A stretch of DNA of 64,000 nucleotides from Tillus elongatus (lineage: Eukaryota; Arthropoda; Insecta; Coleoptera; Cleridae). The stretch lies in NCBI GenBank assembly GCA_964006375.1, contig OZ023270.1, positions 51,284,120 to 51,348,119 on the forward strand, read 5' to 3'. The translations under genes were made by a program, and so were the position numbers. This document shows positions 53,791 to 64,000 of the stretch, piece after piece (the stretch's first letter is position 1; the number at the start of each line of letters is the position of its first letter). The notes under the pieces were generated by a model. That model did no database searches. It was not told where the DNA came from and saw only the letters and a list, made by a program, of their open reading frames with translations.

Positions 53791-54603
53791 CAGGGGTGTC
53801 TTCATTCCTAAACCGGGAAAGGAGGGCTACACGGTGGCCAAGGTGTACAAGGTAAAGACATTAGAAAGGATAGTAGATTGGTTTGTGCTATGGGAGATCT
53901 TCAGGGACCACCCCTTCCAAAAAAACAAAACGCGTATCAGCAGAGAAAATCGACGAAAACGACGCTCTACGCTGTCACGCGAACGGTCGAAAGGCCCCTA
54001 CACTACGGGGAGAACTCACCAGCTGTGTTTTTGTTGTTGAGGAAGCCTTTGATAGATCAAGGACGGATGCGTTCTGTGCCGCCTTACAGGACAGGGATCA
54101 CCTAGATCTCTTAAACGTTGGGTGGCGAGCATGCTGAAAGACACTGACCTTGAGAGGCCGTGAGCTGGACTTTCGGGTGACCGGCGGCTGTCCGCAGGGT
54201 AGCTGCCTTTCGCCTCATCTATGGTGTCTGGTCATGGACGGCCTCATAGAACAGCTCTCTGAGAATGGCAGACATATGCTGATGATGGACTCGTCTTAGT
54301 CATCGGCAAAATCCTCAGCGTTGTGCATCCATGCAAACAGCCTGCAGTATAATTGAAAGGTGGTCTGGTGGCCACGACTCTCTGTAAACCTAGCGAAGAC
54401 GGAGATGATCCTATTCACCAAGAAGCGGAATCTGGAGGAGCTGAGGCCGCCAGTGATCTTTGGAAAACCTTTCGCTTTAGTGCGGTAGGTTAAATATCTG
54501 TATCAGAAGAAAGGCTATGGTGTCGCATCCCAGAATGCGAGACTCTGGAAACTGATGTGGTGAGGGAGCAATCACAGGACATGCAAAAGTTGCCAAGGAG
54601 GTG

Positions 54604-54696
<93 letters not shown>
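54604..54696. repeat. (TA)n microsatellite inside LINE RNase H
   Basis: About 45 TA units. Preceded by GAGGTGGAA and followed by LINE sequence that includes GATATGAGGATAAGCCCCGA. Confidence 0.95.
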
Positions 54697-54699
<3 letters not shown>

Positions 54700-54896
54700 C
54701 GAAGGCCAGGGGGTACGCGAGAGTTATGTTCTGGGCGGATATACCACAGCATTCGAAACAGAGGTATACGATATGAGGATAAGCCCCGAGGAATGACAAT
54801 GAATCAATGGAGGGATAATGAAGTTACTTCAGCCTACTAGCCTGCGCTGTTTTACTGACGGACCACGGCTGGAGGAGTAGCAGTCATCCGGGGTGG

Positions 54897-54996
<100 letters not shown>

Positions 54997-55429
54997 GATG
55001 TGAGGATGAGCCCCGAGGAATATGTACATTTTTTCGGATAGTCAGGCCCTCCGGGCAGTTTGCGCGCCTAAACTTAGATCAATGCTGCTTCAGGAGTGGC
55101 TGACGCTCTTGCGGGGCTGTCCAGGACAAAGGAGGTACAACTTATGTGTGTTCCACGACACTATGGCCTGGCGGTGAATGAAGTGGCGAATGACCTCGCA
55201 AGGCTCGGTTCCCGGCGGCAGTTCTGTGGCCTCGCGCCTGCTATAGACATAAGTAGAAAGGTGGTCTCCGATGTCCTGGATAGATGCACTGAGGAGGCCA
55301 TGGAGAAACACTGGAGGTCGGTCAGCGCCTGTAGACAAGCGAAGGACCAATTTTCATGCAAACATTTTTTAAATTTTTGTCAAAATGCTTTTTATGGATA
55401 ATAATCCTCTCTTGAGGTGTGTAAATAGC

Positions 55430-55690
55430 TTGAAAAGGTTCGTTGCCCAGGAAAATTGGACCAGTTTTTTCGGGAATATTTTAAGTTTATTTTCGGAAAA
55501 TTTCGGACTTTATTATAATGGAATATGGTAGATTGTTTTTACTATATAAGTTATACCAAATTTCCTGCATCTCATTAATTAAAATACATCTTTGCCACTA
55601 AAAACATTTTTGTGAAAATTCACAACAATAACGAACTTACTGCGTCGAGAATTTAATTAAGGACTAGACCGCCTGCTGCTCTTTAACACA
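55430..55690 (+). repeat. Interspersed repeat family Z, copy 3
   Basis: TTGCCCAGGAAAATTGGACC, TTTTTTCGGGAA, GAAAATTCAC, ACGAACTTACTGCGTC in the same order as copies 1 and 2. It lacks the (TA)n-side end. Confidence 0.6.
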
Positions 55691-55702
55691 TTTTTTACCA
55701 TT

Positions 55703-58260
55703 GGTGCGTTAACGCACCAGTAGATTTATGATTTGGTTTAGATTACGGCAGGCTTTTACTTTTTTTACTATGTTATGTTATTTGTGGTGTATCATTTTGT
55801 CAGAATTTTATTTTTTCCGAAATTTTTTTTGTTTATATTCAAAAATATAGCGATGTAATATTGATATAAAAATATCGACCAATGCACCTGTGGTATTTAT
55901 CCTATGCTTTTAGTAGAACAAGTAAATTTTTGTGATTTTTTTAAAATAATACCAGCCTATAGTACCATGAAAAATGTAACCCATATAGTGTTACAAAAAG
56001 TTAGCATAAATCCACCAAAAAATGTAACCAAATAGCTTCGTGCGAAAACGCACCATTAGTAGAATCCATGAACTTCCAGCTCACGAGTGTGCACAATAAC
56101 TATTTGCCGTTTGCACTGCAAATAGGCCATGCTGTAAAATAACCTAAAAGTTATCACTGTATTTTTGCTAATAGTAAGACCCGTGTGTTTGTGAATGGTG
56201 TTCTCGTTTGCCATAATATTGTGAATTGTTTTCTGTGTTTCTTACAATGCATATAAATCAAACTGAGAAGGTTTCTCACTCAAAAAGAAGTAGAAGCTGC
56301 TTTAGGAAAAGTGCCCAATGATTTAGAAGATGAACTAAGCAAGTTTAATTTTGTGATATGTAGTTTCTATTTTTTTCTTATTCATATAAATGTTAGGAGA
56401 AATTGATGCTGTTTATATTCCACCTGAGGTGGATGAACAAACAAACGCAGAAACCATTGACGATGATTTGTTGAAAAACGGTAAAGCTTTTCCAAGTGCT
56501 GATATCGCGGGAACCTTCGTAATTCATGTAGATGATGACGATTTATCTGATGATGATCAAACATGGCAACAATAAAGAGAAACATGGCAATTTAAAATCC
56601 AATTCAATGCATTCCCCAGTGGAAAAAAGGCAATAGTTTAATGAATTCTCAGCCAGTTCCAAGTGAAATGAATGACATAAAAGAACTTAAAAGTAAAGTA
56701 TATGGGAAATCACCTTTAGAAATATTTTGTATGTATTTTGATGATCAAGTTTTTAATTTAATTTGACAACATTCAATAATGTACGCACGGGATAATAATC
56801 GCCATGATTTTGTCTTTAGTCGTGAAGAACTTCAGAAATTCTTTGGCATCATAATTCTATCTGGGTACCACATACTACTCCAAAGACAATTGTACTTGTC
56901 TACCGAAAAAGATAAGGGTTTAGATATAGTAAAAAAATGTAGGAACAAGTTTTATAACATTAAAAGGAATATACATTTATCTGGTAATAGCATGCTGGAT
57001 AAAAGTGACAAATTTGCTAAACTCCGGCCACTATTTGATTTGATTAACAATTCCAATTTACGAATTGGTGAGCAGATGGTTCTATACTTTGGCAGACATT
57101 CGTGTAAAATGTACAGCAAAGGCAAGCCTATTATATTCGGTTTTAAACTATGGTGTTTGTGTTCTGCTGACGGCTTTCTGAACAAATTTTTGCCATATGC
57201 AGGTGCCAAGCCAGGCAAAGAAAAATATAGTATTAGTACGGGTGGACAAGTAGTTGTTGATCTTTTATTCATCGTAGATCATCCTAGCAGTCAATTATTC
57301 TTTGACATTTTTTTTGCTTCGTATAAATTGCTAGCATTACTAACTAAAAGTGGTTTTTATGCTTCGGCAACAATACGAGACAACAGAACGAGTGGTTGTC
57401 CTCTGCTGCCTGTAAAGACAATTTCAAAGCAATGTCGACGCTAATAATATGATGCAGCATTTGACCAAAACACAAACATTTCCCTAGTACGATGGAATGA
57501 TAACTCAGTTGTTACTGTTATAAGTAATCACTTCAATGGTGAACCAGTAAAAACCGCAGAAATATACAATCGAAAAGAGAAAAAAAAATCATTCATAAAC
57601 CCAATGTAATAAAACATTACAATAAAAACATGGGATGTGTGGACTTGCACGATAATGGAGCTGGGAACTATCATATTGGAATAGCAGGCAAGAAATGGTG
57701 GTGGTCGCTATTTATAAATATAATAGATAATGTAATTATCAACTTGTAGAAAGTTTACAGTACTGTAAATGATAAGAAAATGTCACAATTAGATTTTATG
57801 TCATACATCGCTATCCGCCTGCTGAAAGTGGGAAGCGAAAACGAAAAACCATCAACATCAACTATCATATTGGAATAGCAGGCAAGAAATGGTGGTGGCC
57901 GCTATTTATAAATATATTAGATAATGTAATCATCAACTCTTAGAAAGTTTACAGTACTGTAAATGATAAGAAAATGTCACAATTAGATTTTATGTCATAC
58001 ATCGCTATCCGCCTGCTGAAAGTGGGAAGCGAAAACGAAAAACCATCAACATCAAGAGCTCTAAGTGAAGTTCGGTTTGACTATGTTGGTCACGTGATCA
58101 TCAAAGGTGACACTAAGGTAAGGAAGTGATATCAAGTTTGGCATAACCATACAATATTCTTATGTAGAAAAAACCTTCACACTGACTGTTTTGGCCTGTT
58201 TCATAAAAAAATATAAATGTTTAACGTTAACTTTTTTACCAATGCTGCGAAAATGCAACA
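55703..58260 (+). mobile_element. piggyBac-like element (decayed)
   Basis: A transposase pseudogene is flanked by related palindromic motifs: GGTGCGTTAACGCACC (55703-55718, with TTAA at its centre), GTGCGAAAACGCAC (56040-56053) and TGCGAAAATGCA (58246-58257). piggyBac elements use TTAA targets, but clean terminal repeats with flanking TTAA could not be set, so the limits are approximate. Confidence 0.65.
56250..58211 (+). pseudogene. piggyBac-like transposase
   Basis: The N-terminus (LTQKEVEAALGKVPNDLEDE; then AVYIPPEVDEQTN and the acidic HVDDDDLSDDDQT, 56250-56575) is followed by the core 56779-57444: NRHDFVFSREELQKFFGIII, KFAKLRPLFDLINNSN, GEQMVLYFGR (the expected DE catalytic pair reads GE, 57067), GKPIIFGFKLWCLCS and FASYKLLALLTKSGF. 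The C-terminus after 57445 includes SVVTVISNHF, NKNMGCVDLHDNGAGNYHIG, KKWWW and a cysteine/histidine tail (HTDCFGLFHKK). A 194-bp tandem duplication (57666-57859, 57860-58053) breaks the frame. Dead. Confidence 0.85.
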
Positions 58261-58963
58261 TTGTTTTTTTTTGTTATTGTGAGGACAATTTTTTAAATTT
58301 ACAATTACATAATTAGTAAACCATATGATGTAATAATAAACAACTAACACATATTATTATTTTTTTACATCCTTGGTAAAAATGGGTTATACAACCAACG
58401 TAACAAATATTTTTTACAGATGGTGGCATCACTTTATCCCTTTATGTGCACATAGCATACAGGGTACTATATAATCTGGTAGGTAGTTTGTATGGTAAAC
58501 TTTGACTAAATAGAAATAGATCAGTGTCAACTAGTCTCATATATAATTTCAATTATGTGATGGTGCACGTTAGGAATACTTATTTTGTTATTTGAAGTAA
58601 TATTGTTTCGAATGCTAAGATAAAATTCTACAAAATCTGAAATTTTCTTTAATGATTCTGGCCAACCATTCTTACAAAACTATTCGGCGAAGGTCTGTGA
58701 GCCTGGCGGACTTTTATTTTTCTTCCCGAAATATAGTAATGGAGTTTGCGACAAGTAAAAATTTAGCTATGGAATCCTTTTTTAATTTGGCCATAATTGG
58801 TATCTGAAGCGGTCATGCTTTTTGATGCAAATGCACCTGGGCTAGTTTTTTAAGTAAACAAGAACTAAATCCCTTTTTAGAAGCACCATACTCTATAACT
58901 TTTTCACAATTAGAATCAGAATGTGTCAAAAGAACTTGTATGAATAATTAAGATAAAAGCAAT
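58261..58963. other. Nothing recognised
   Basis: AT-rich DNA between the piggyBac-like element and the solo LTR. No coding piece or repeat end. Confidence 0.4.
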
Positions 58964-58967
58964 CGCG

Positions 58968-59389
58968 AGATAAATGGAGCCCAAACAATGGCCCGTTATA
59001 CTACAATGTCGCCTTCCCACGGTAAGAACCGCTGAGTCAGCCGTCGTTTTAACGGAGCCAAGAATTTTGCAGGTTCAAAGTGCAAGTAGAACGGAATATC
59101 ACTGTGAGAATCTACATCAGCAGATTCCTTGTTTATCCAGAGACAATAGTGCCACGCCTGGAGGGAAGACTATAAAGAGGCTGCTCACAGAGGTAGAACC
59201 GCTCATTCTTGTTCCGAGTTAGTCATTGGCACACCGAGTGCATAGACATTAGATCACATGTAGGTTGATCGTCTTATTTTTAGTATATTATATTATTCAT
59301 TTTTTGTAACTAAGTAATTAAGTATTGATTGTTCAAAGTATTAAATAAATTGTTTTAAAAATTCAAACGTCTTAACCGTGAAGTTAAGT
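58968..59389 (+). repeat. Solo LTR of the right-hand Gypsy family
   Basis: 422 bp, from AGATAAATGGAGCCC to CCGTGAAGTTAAGT. It is about 95% identical to the LTR at 59593-60013, with CGCG on both sides (58964-58967, 59390-59393) as a 4-bp target duplication. No internal sequence follows, so it is the product of LTR-LTR recombination. Confidence 0.88.
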
Positions 59390-59592
59390 CGCGGTTCGTG
59401 GATCTCTCGGCCGTTGACACTGTTAGCGTTGTTGGCTCAAACAATTCTGGGAATAGAAGAAAAATGTAAATGGGTGGAAGGCTTAACTAACGCCTAAAAT
59501 TTTGATAGTCAGTGAAGATTTGCCCAATAATTGGAAAAGTTTCTGCAATCTTAAAGAATTCACATGAGAGGTTTTCGTATAGTGGAAACGCG

Positions 59593-60013
59593 AGATAAAT
59601 GGAGCCCAAACAATGGCCCATTATAATACAATGTCGCCTTCCCACGGTAAGAATTGCTGAGTCAGCCGCCGTCTTAACGGAGCCAAGAACTTGCAGGTTC
59701 AAAGTGCAAGTAGAACGGAATATCACTGTGAGAATCAACATCAGCAGATTCCTTGTTATCCAGAGACAATAGTGCCACGCCTGGAGGGAAGACTATAAAG
59801 AGGCTAATCACAGAGGTAGAACCGTTCATTCTTGTTCCGAGTTAGTCATTAGCACACCGAGTGCAGAGACTTTAGATCACATGTAGGTTGATCGTCTTAT
59901 TTTAGTATATTATATTATTCATTTTTCTTGTAACTAAATAATTAAGTATTGATTGTTCAAAGTATTAAATAAATTGTTTTAAAAAGTCAAACGTCTTAAC
60001 CGTGAAGTTAAGT
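59593..60013 (+). repeat. 5' LTR of the right-hand Gypsy element
   Basis: 421 bp, preceded by CGCG (59589-59592). It contains GACTATAAAGAGG near 59790, a likely TATA element for the transcript start. It ends at the primer-binding site. Confidence 0.88.
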
Positions 60014-60030
60014 GGCGCAGTCGTTAGTAT
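60013..60030 (+). other. Gypsy primer-binding site
   Basis: TGGCGCAGTCGTTAGTAT directly after the LTR. The first 11 bases match the tRNA-Ser-type primer site of the other Gypsy element. Confidence 0.75.
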
Positions 60031-60229
60031 TGGTTAGAAAACCGAAAGCATATCGATTTTTAAGCGTATCGACGCCTAATAACCAATTCGAGCCAAGCAG
60101 AGCCAAGTTAAAGCAGAAATAGTGGCCAAGCAGAGCCAAATGGAAGCAGCAACCATCGTATTATGGTAAGTTTACTGCTATCCCATTTTACATTTCCAAT
60201 TTTTTATATGTGTTGTATTTAAACGTTAT

Positions 60230-61384
60230 ATGTCTGATTCGGAGGAAGAATCACAAAGTTTATGTAACATAGAGTATAGATTTAGATCAATCAGCATTAG
60301 CGACAATAACATAACAGTAAATCATTCTAATATTAATAAGAGTAGTAATAGTAGCAATATGACAGACCAATTCAAAGAATTTTTCCTGAAAGCTATTCCC
60401 GAGTTCGACGGGCAACCAGCCAACGTAGGCAGCTTTTTAAAAGCATGTGACTTGGTCATGAACCAGTTCTACGTGCCAAATGAGAATCTGTATATGAATC
60501 ACTTCTTGCTAAATTATGTTCAAACTAAACTAACGGGAACAGCCCGGCTTATAGTAAATACAAAGATAATTAATACGTGGGCAGACCTGAGAGAGGCCAT
60601 TGTTCAGAATTTTACAGACCAAAGAGATGATCATAGTTTATTAGCGGAGATGTTAACCTTGAAACAGCGTAATGCTGAAGACGCGCTGTCGTTCGCGAAC
60701 AGATGCCGTCATATAGAGCAATTGCTCATCTCGAGTTTAATAGCTAACGAGCAAAATGAAGGCGTGCGATTAATTAAGAAAGACATATACCAGAATCAAA
60801 CATTAAAAGCGTTCTTAGGAGGGTTACGCAATCCGTTAGGGCTCGTCTTGCGTAGTCAAGGACCTTCGAGCATAGAACAAGCTTTGAAATTCGTATTCGC
60901 AGAGGAAAATTTCGATTATAGAGATAAAACAATAAATAAGAATTTCAGTAATAGTAATAAATTAGAAGGACAAAACCGTACGTTCTTTCAGAGACAAAAT
61001 AACCCACCTTTTCAGAATGTACAATTTCAGAGACCTTTACAAACAAACTTTAGACCATTTCAACAACATAATAACCAAAACAATCACACAAATTCCCAGC
61101 CTAGACAAAATCAACACTTTGTACCAAGGCAAAATTTTTCGAGTCAATTTAGGAGACCCAACTTCAATAATCAACCGGGTCGACCCAATGTAAACCATAA
61201 TGCTAACAGAAATTATCACGAACCAATGGAAGTAGATAGTTCTAACACTAGACTGTCATTACCAAGGAGAGCAGCTCACGTAAATAATATAGAATTTAAT
61301 GAAAACGAAGTAAATGAAACAAATTACGATGTAAATTATGTAAACGAAGAATTAAATTACGAAAATTCGCCAGCCGAGGAATAA
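60230..61384 (+). CDS. gag: Gypsy Gag protein
   Basis: 384 codons, uninterrupted. An acidic start (MSDSEEESQ) leads to the capsid-like region (residues about 55-220: AIPEFDGQPANVGSFLKACD, TWADLREAIVQNFTDQRDDH, LSFANRCRHIEQLLISS, LKAFLGGLRNPLGLVLRSQG) and an Asn/Gln/Arg-rich tail (about 235-345) that probably binds RNA in place of the absent CCHC knuckle. The tail carries MEVDSSNTR and ends in acidic NENE/NYDVNY repeats. The ATG at 60230 is the first after the leader. Capsid protein of the particle. Intact, unlike the related Gag at 33-34 kb. Confidence 0.88.
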   Translation: MSDSEEESQSLCNIEYRFRSISISDNNITVNHSNINKSSNSSNMTDQFKEFFLKAIPEFDGQPANVGSFLKACDLVMNQFYVPNENLYMNHFLLNYVQTKLTGTARLIVNTKIINTWADLREAIVQNFTDQRDDHSLLAEMLTLKQRNAEDALSFANRCRHIEQLLISSLIANEQNEGVRLIKKDIYQNQTLKAFLGGLRNPLGLVLRSQGPSSIEQALKFVFAEENFDYRDKTINKNFSNSNKLEGQNRTFFQRQNNPPFQNVQFQRPLQTNFRPFQQHNNQNNHTNSQPRQNQHFVPRQNFSSQFRRPNFNNQPGRPNVNHNANRNYHEPMEVDSSNTRLSLPRRAAHVNNIEFNENEVNETNYDVNYVNEELNYENSPAEE

Positions 61385-61434
61385 GATATCCAACAGCGAA
61401 ATTTTCCCACTGCAGGGCTCTCAACGAGAGAACC

Positions 61435-64000
61435 GTGATAGATATAAATAATATGAATACATTATGTAAGTTACCGTATATAGAATTAAATGAAATATCA
61501 GGTAAATTTTTGTTAGACTCAGGATCTTCAAAAAATCTTTTGAATCCTGCTGTAGCATATTATAAGTTCCCTAAAAACATATTTACGCATGATTTTACCA
61601 TACGCACCGTACATTGCATTTCGAAGCACTGTAAGCGTGCACGTATTAAACTTAAATCGATTTCAGAGGAAATACAAGAGTTTTGCCTGTTTAACTTTAA
61701 CACATTTTTTTCGGGATTGATTGGGATGGAATTTCTGAAACGAAACGAAGCTAAAATAGATTTTAAGGAGCACAAACTGTATATAGGCAAGAATATTATA
61801 CCAATAAAATTCACAGATCTTAGCGTAAGTCGATCGGGACAAACAGATGCCAACGCAGATGGTTTAAAGCTACCCGAGACTCATTTAAATTTAAACAATA
61901 TAATAACCCAGCAGTATTTCATACGTAATGAAGAACTTGAGACAATTAATCACGTACTAAATAATAACCAAGCTTATAATGTAAGAGATAGGCCATTCAG
62001 CAGATTAAATAAACAATATGCATCTGAAACCAGATACAGCCCAAGGAGAAGTCCGTTTGCACCAGTAGTTATACAAAATAACAATTCTAGTACAACTCAT
62101 ATTAATAATTTAAACACTTACGATACGGGGCGTAATCAAAAACGGATTAATAATGAGAATGTCTTAATTGAACAAATAGATACAGGAGAATTAAATGACG
62201 AGGAAAAACAATTGTTATTTAGTTAATTATCAGAATATCAGGACATATGTTTAAATAAAAACGAACCATTGACGCACACAAATGCGATAAAACATAGAAT
62301 AAGGACAACAGACGACATACCTGTCCATTCTAAATTATATAGATACCCGTACGTACACAAACCGGAAGTAGACAGACAAATAAATGACATGTTAAGACAA
62401 AAAATCATTAGGAAAAGCCACAGCCCATATAGCTCACCTATTTGGGTTATATCAAAGAAAATGGACAAGTCAAATAAACAAAAATGGAGAATTGTGGTGG
62501 ACTATAGGAAACTAAATGAAAAAACAATACCGGACAGACACCCAATTCCCAAAATTGATGAAATACTGGACAAAATTGGGCGAGCCCAATATTTTTCGAC
62601 GATCGATTTGATCTCTGGGTATCACCAAATTGAAATGGACCCCAGGGACATAGAAAAAACAGCGTTTACCACCGATACAGGCCATTGGGAGTACACCAGG
62701 ATGCCGTTCGGGTTATCTGGGGCTCCAGCGACCTTTTCTAGGCTCATGCAGAACGTATTAGAAGGCCTAATTGGACAAACATGCCTTGTATATATGGATG
62801 ACGTCATAGTTTTCTCCACATCTTTACAGGAACACCTTGAGAAACTAAAACTAGTATTCGAGCGCTTCAGGCAAAGCAACTTCAAGATCCAGCTAGACGA
62901 AAGCGATTTCCTAAGGAAGGAAGCCGAGTTTTTAGGACACGTGGTCGTCCCAGACGGGATCCGTCCGAATCCAAAGAAACTGGACGCAATAAGGAAATTC
63001 CCGATACCTAAAACCCCAAAGGAAATAAAATCATTCCTAGGATTAGTTGGATACTATCGTAAATTCATAGAAAACTTCGCACACGTTACGAAACCACTAA
63101 CAAAATGTTTAAGGAAAAACTCGAAGATAAACGTGAACGACGAAGAATACATTGCTGCCTTTAACTCATGTAAAGACATATTAATGAATTCACCTGTACT
63201 TATATCACCGGATTTTTCTAAAGACTTTATATTAACAACCGACGCTTCAAACGTAGCAATAGCCGGAATATTAAGCCAAGGCGAACCCAATGCGGATCAC
63301 CCGATAGCTTACGCCAGCCGGACATTAAACGACACCGAATCCAGGTACAGCACAATCGAGAAAGAATTATTAGCCATCGTGTGGGCAACTAACTATTTTA
63401 GACCATACTTATACGGAAGGAAATTCACTATATACACGGACCATAAACCTTTAAAATGGTTATTTTCGTTGAAACAACCAAATTCAAAATTGCTCCGTTG
63501 GAGATTAAAATTAGAAGAATATGAATTTAAAATTGAATACAAAAAAGGAAAGCTAAACTGCGCAGCAGATGCACTGTCCAGAGTAGAAATAAACCCACTA
63601 GACATAGATAATCAGTCAATGGCGAATAATATCGACGAAGAGGAAGAAATCATAGAAATTGACGAAGACGACACAGCAAACTCGAATGCGGACTCGTATT
63701 CAGCACCAGGCATACCAATACTTGAGGAAGAAATCGTTAACAGCAAAACCAATCAGATAGTTTTTAAAAATACGGATAAACCGGACATATTCTCAGTCAG
63801 AAGAGATAAAAGAAATTTCATCTATGCAAACTTCAATTTAAACAAACCGGATCAGATAGAGAAATTTATAAAAGAATACTGTTTACCACAAAGGAAATAT
63901 TATTGCATTTTTGTAAATGAACAAGATTACGAACTAGTAAGTTCGGCAATCAATAAAAACTTTAATAACGTAGAATCACCCAAACTTTATAGATGTCTGG
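61435..64000 (+). pseudogene. pol: Gypsy Pol: protease, RT, RNase H (one nonsense codon, partial)
   Basis: The frame is open from 61318, overlapping the end of gag, so expression by -1 frameshifting is likely. Protease: GKFLLDSGSSKNLLNP (Asp codon 61516-61518). TAA at 62224-62226 is the only stop. RT: HRIRTTDDIPVHSK, WRIVVDYRKLNE, TIDLISGYHQIEMD, FGLSGAPATFSRLMQ, YMDD (62791-62802), FLGHVVVPDG. RNase H: TTDASNVAIAGIL, TIEKELLAIVWA, YTDHKPLKWL, NCAADALSR (63240-63590). An acidic linker (SAPGIPILEEEI) leads off the window before integrase. All catalytic residues in view are intact. Confidence 0.88.

Larger units (their letters stand above)
59593..64000 (+). mobile_element. Gypsy retrotransposon, nearly intact, runs off the window
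   Basis: LTR, primer site, leader (60031-60229), gag (60230-61384) and pol in the -1 frame relative to gag (61435 onward, still open at 64000). The only lesion seen is one TAA in pol. Integrase, any env and the 3' LTR would lie beyond the right edge. It is related to the decayed Gypsy at 29-34 kb. Confidence 0.9.

Overview
This looks like a piece of an insect chromosome: AT-rich, intron-bearing and dominated by transposable elements. The one recognisable host gene is a T-box transcription factor on the minus strand, the Tbx1/Tbx10-type gene called org-1 in Drosophila. Four of its exons can be placed to the base (48762-48992, 40168-40324, 19125-19289, 11877-11944). They join in frame across canonical GT-AG introns of 8.4, 20.9 and 7.2 kb and rebuild nearly the whole DNA-binding domain. 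First and last coding exons were not found. The order of insect is uncertain. A CCTAA-type tail on one element fits lineages with TTAGG telomeres and argues mildly against Diptera.

Almost everything else is mobile DNA, most of it broken. 0-6.3 kb: LINE fragment, unassigned AT-rich DNA with two odd repeats, Gypsy gag-protease fragment, RLE-type LINE fragment. 6.35-11.5 kb: a SINE and a complete LOA/I-like LINE insertion (6668-11459) with a 12-bp target duplication. 12.4-14 kb: two 586-bp direct repeats, each carrying a tRNA-derived SINE, around a second copy of the Gypsy protease fragment. 14-19 kb: two IS630/Tc1-mariner-like transposons with very long terminal inverted repeats. 20.2-28 kb: a head-to-tail pile of at least seven LINE pieces of the R4/Dong type (CCHC knuckle plus restriction-like endonuclease), each meeting (AAT)n microsatellites. 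28-35 kb: transposase and LINE scraps and a decayed Gypsy element with an Env remnant. 35.7-38.7 kb: Jockey-like LINE. 39.2-39.7 kb: mariner fragment.

42.5-47.4 kb is a nest of Penelope-like, BEL/Pao, LINE and MITE sequence with a well-formed hammerhead ribozyme. 47.4-51.1 kb holds two LINE remnants, a T-box exon and a rearranged Penelope-like fragment. 51.8-55.3 kb is a LOA-like LINE with a second LINE nested in it, bounded by a 14-bp target duplication and ending in a CCTAA-repeat tail. 55.7-58.2 kb is a dead piggyBac element. 58.97 kb to the right edge has a solo LTR and then a nearly intact Gypsy element (LTR, primer site, gag, pol with one nonsense codon) that runs off the window.

The elements do not form a shared pathway. 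Three themes stand out: retrotransposons reusing (TAA)n tracts, several transposon ends sitting on (TA)n tracts, and a conserved developmental gene keeping its splice sites across about 37 kb of transposon-filled introns.
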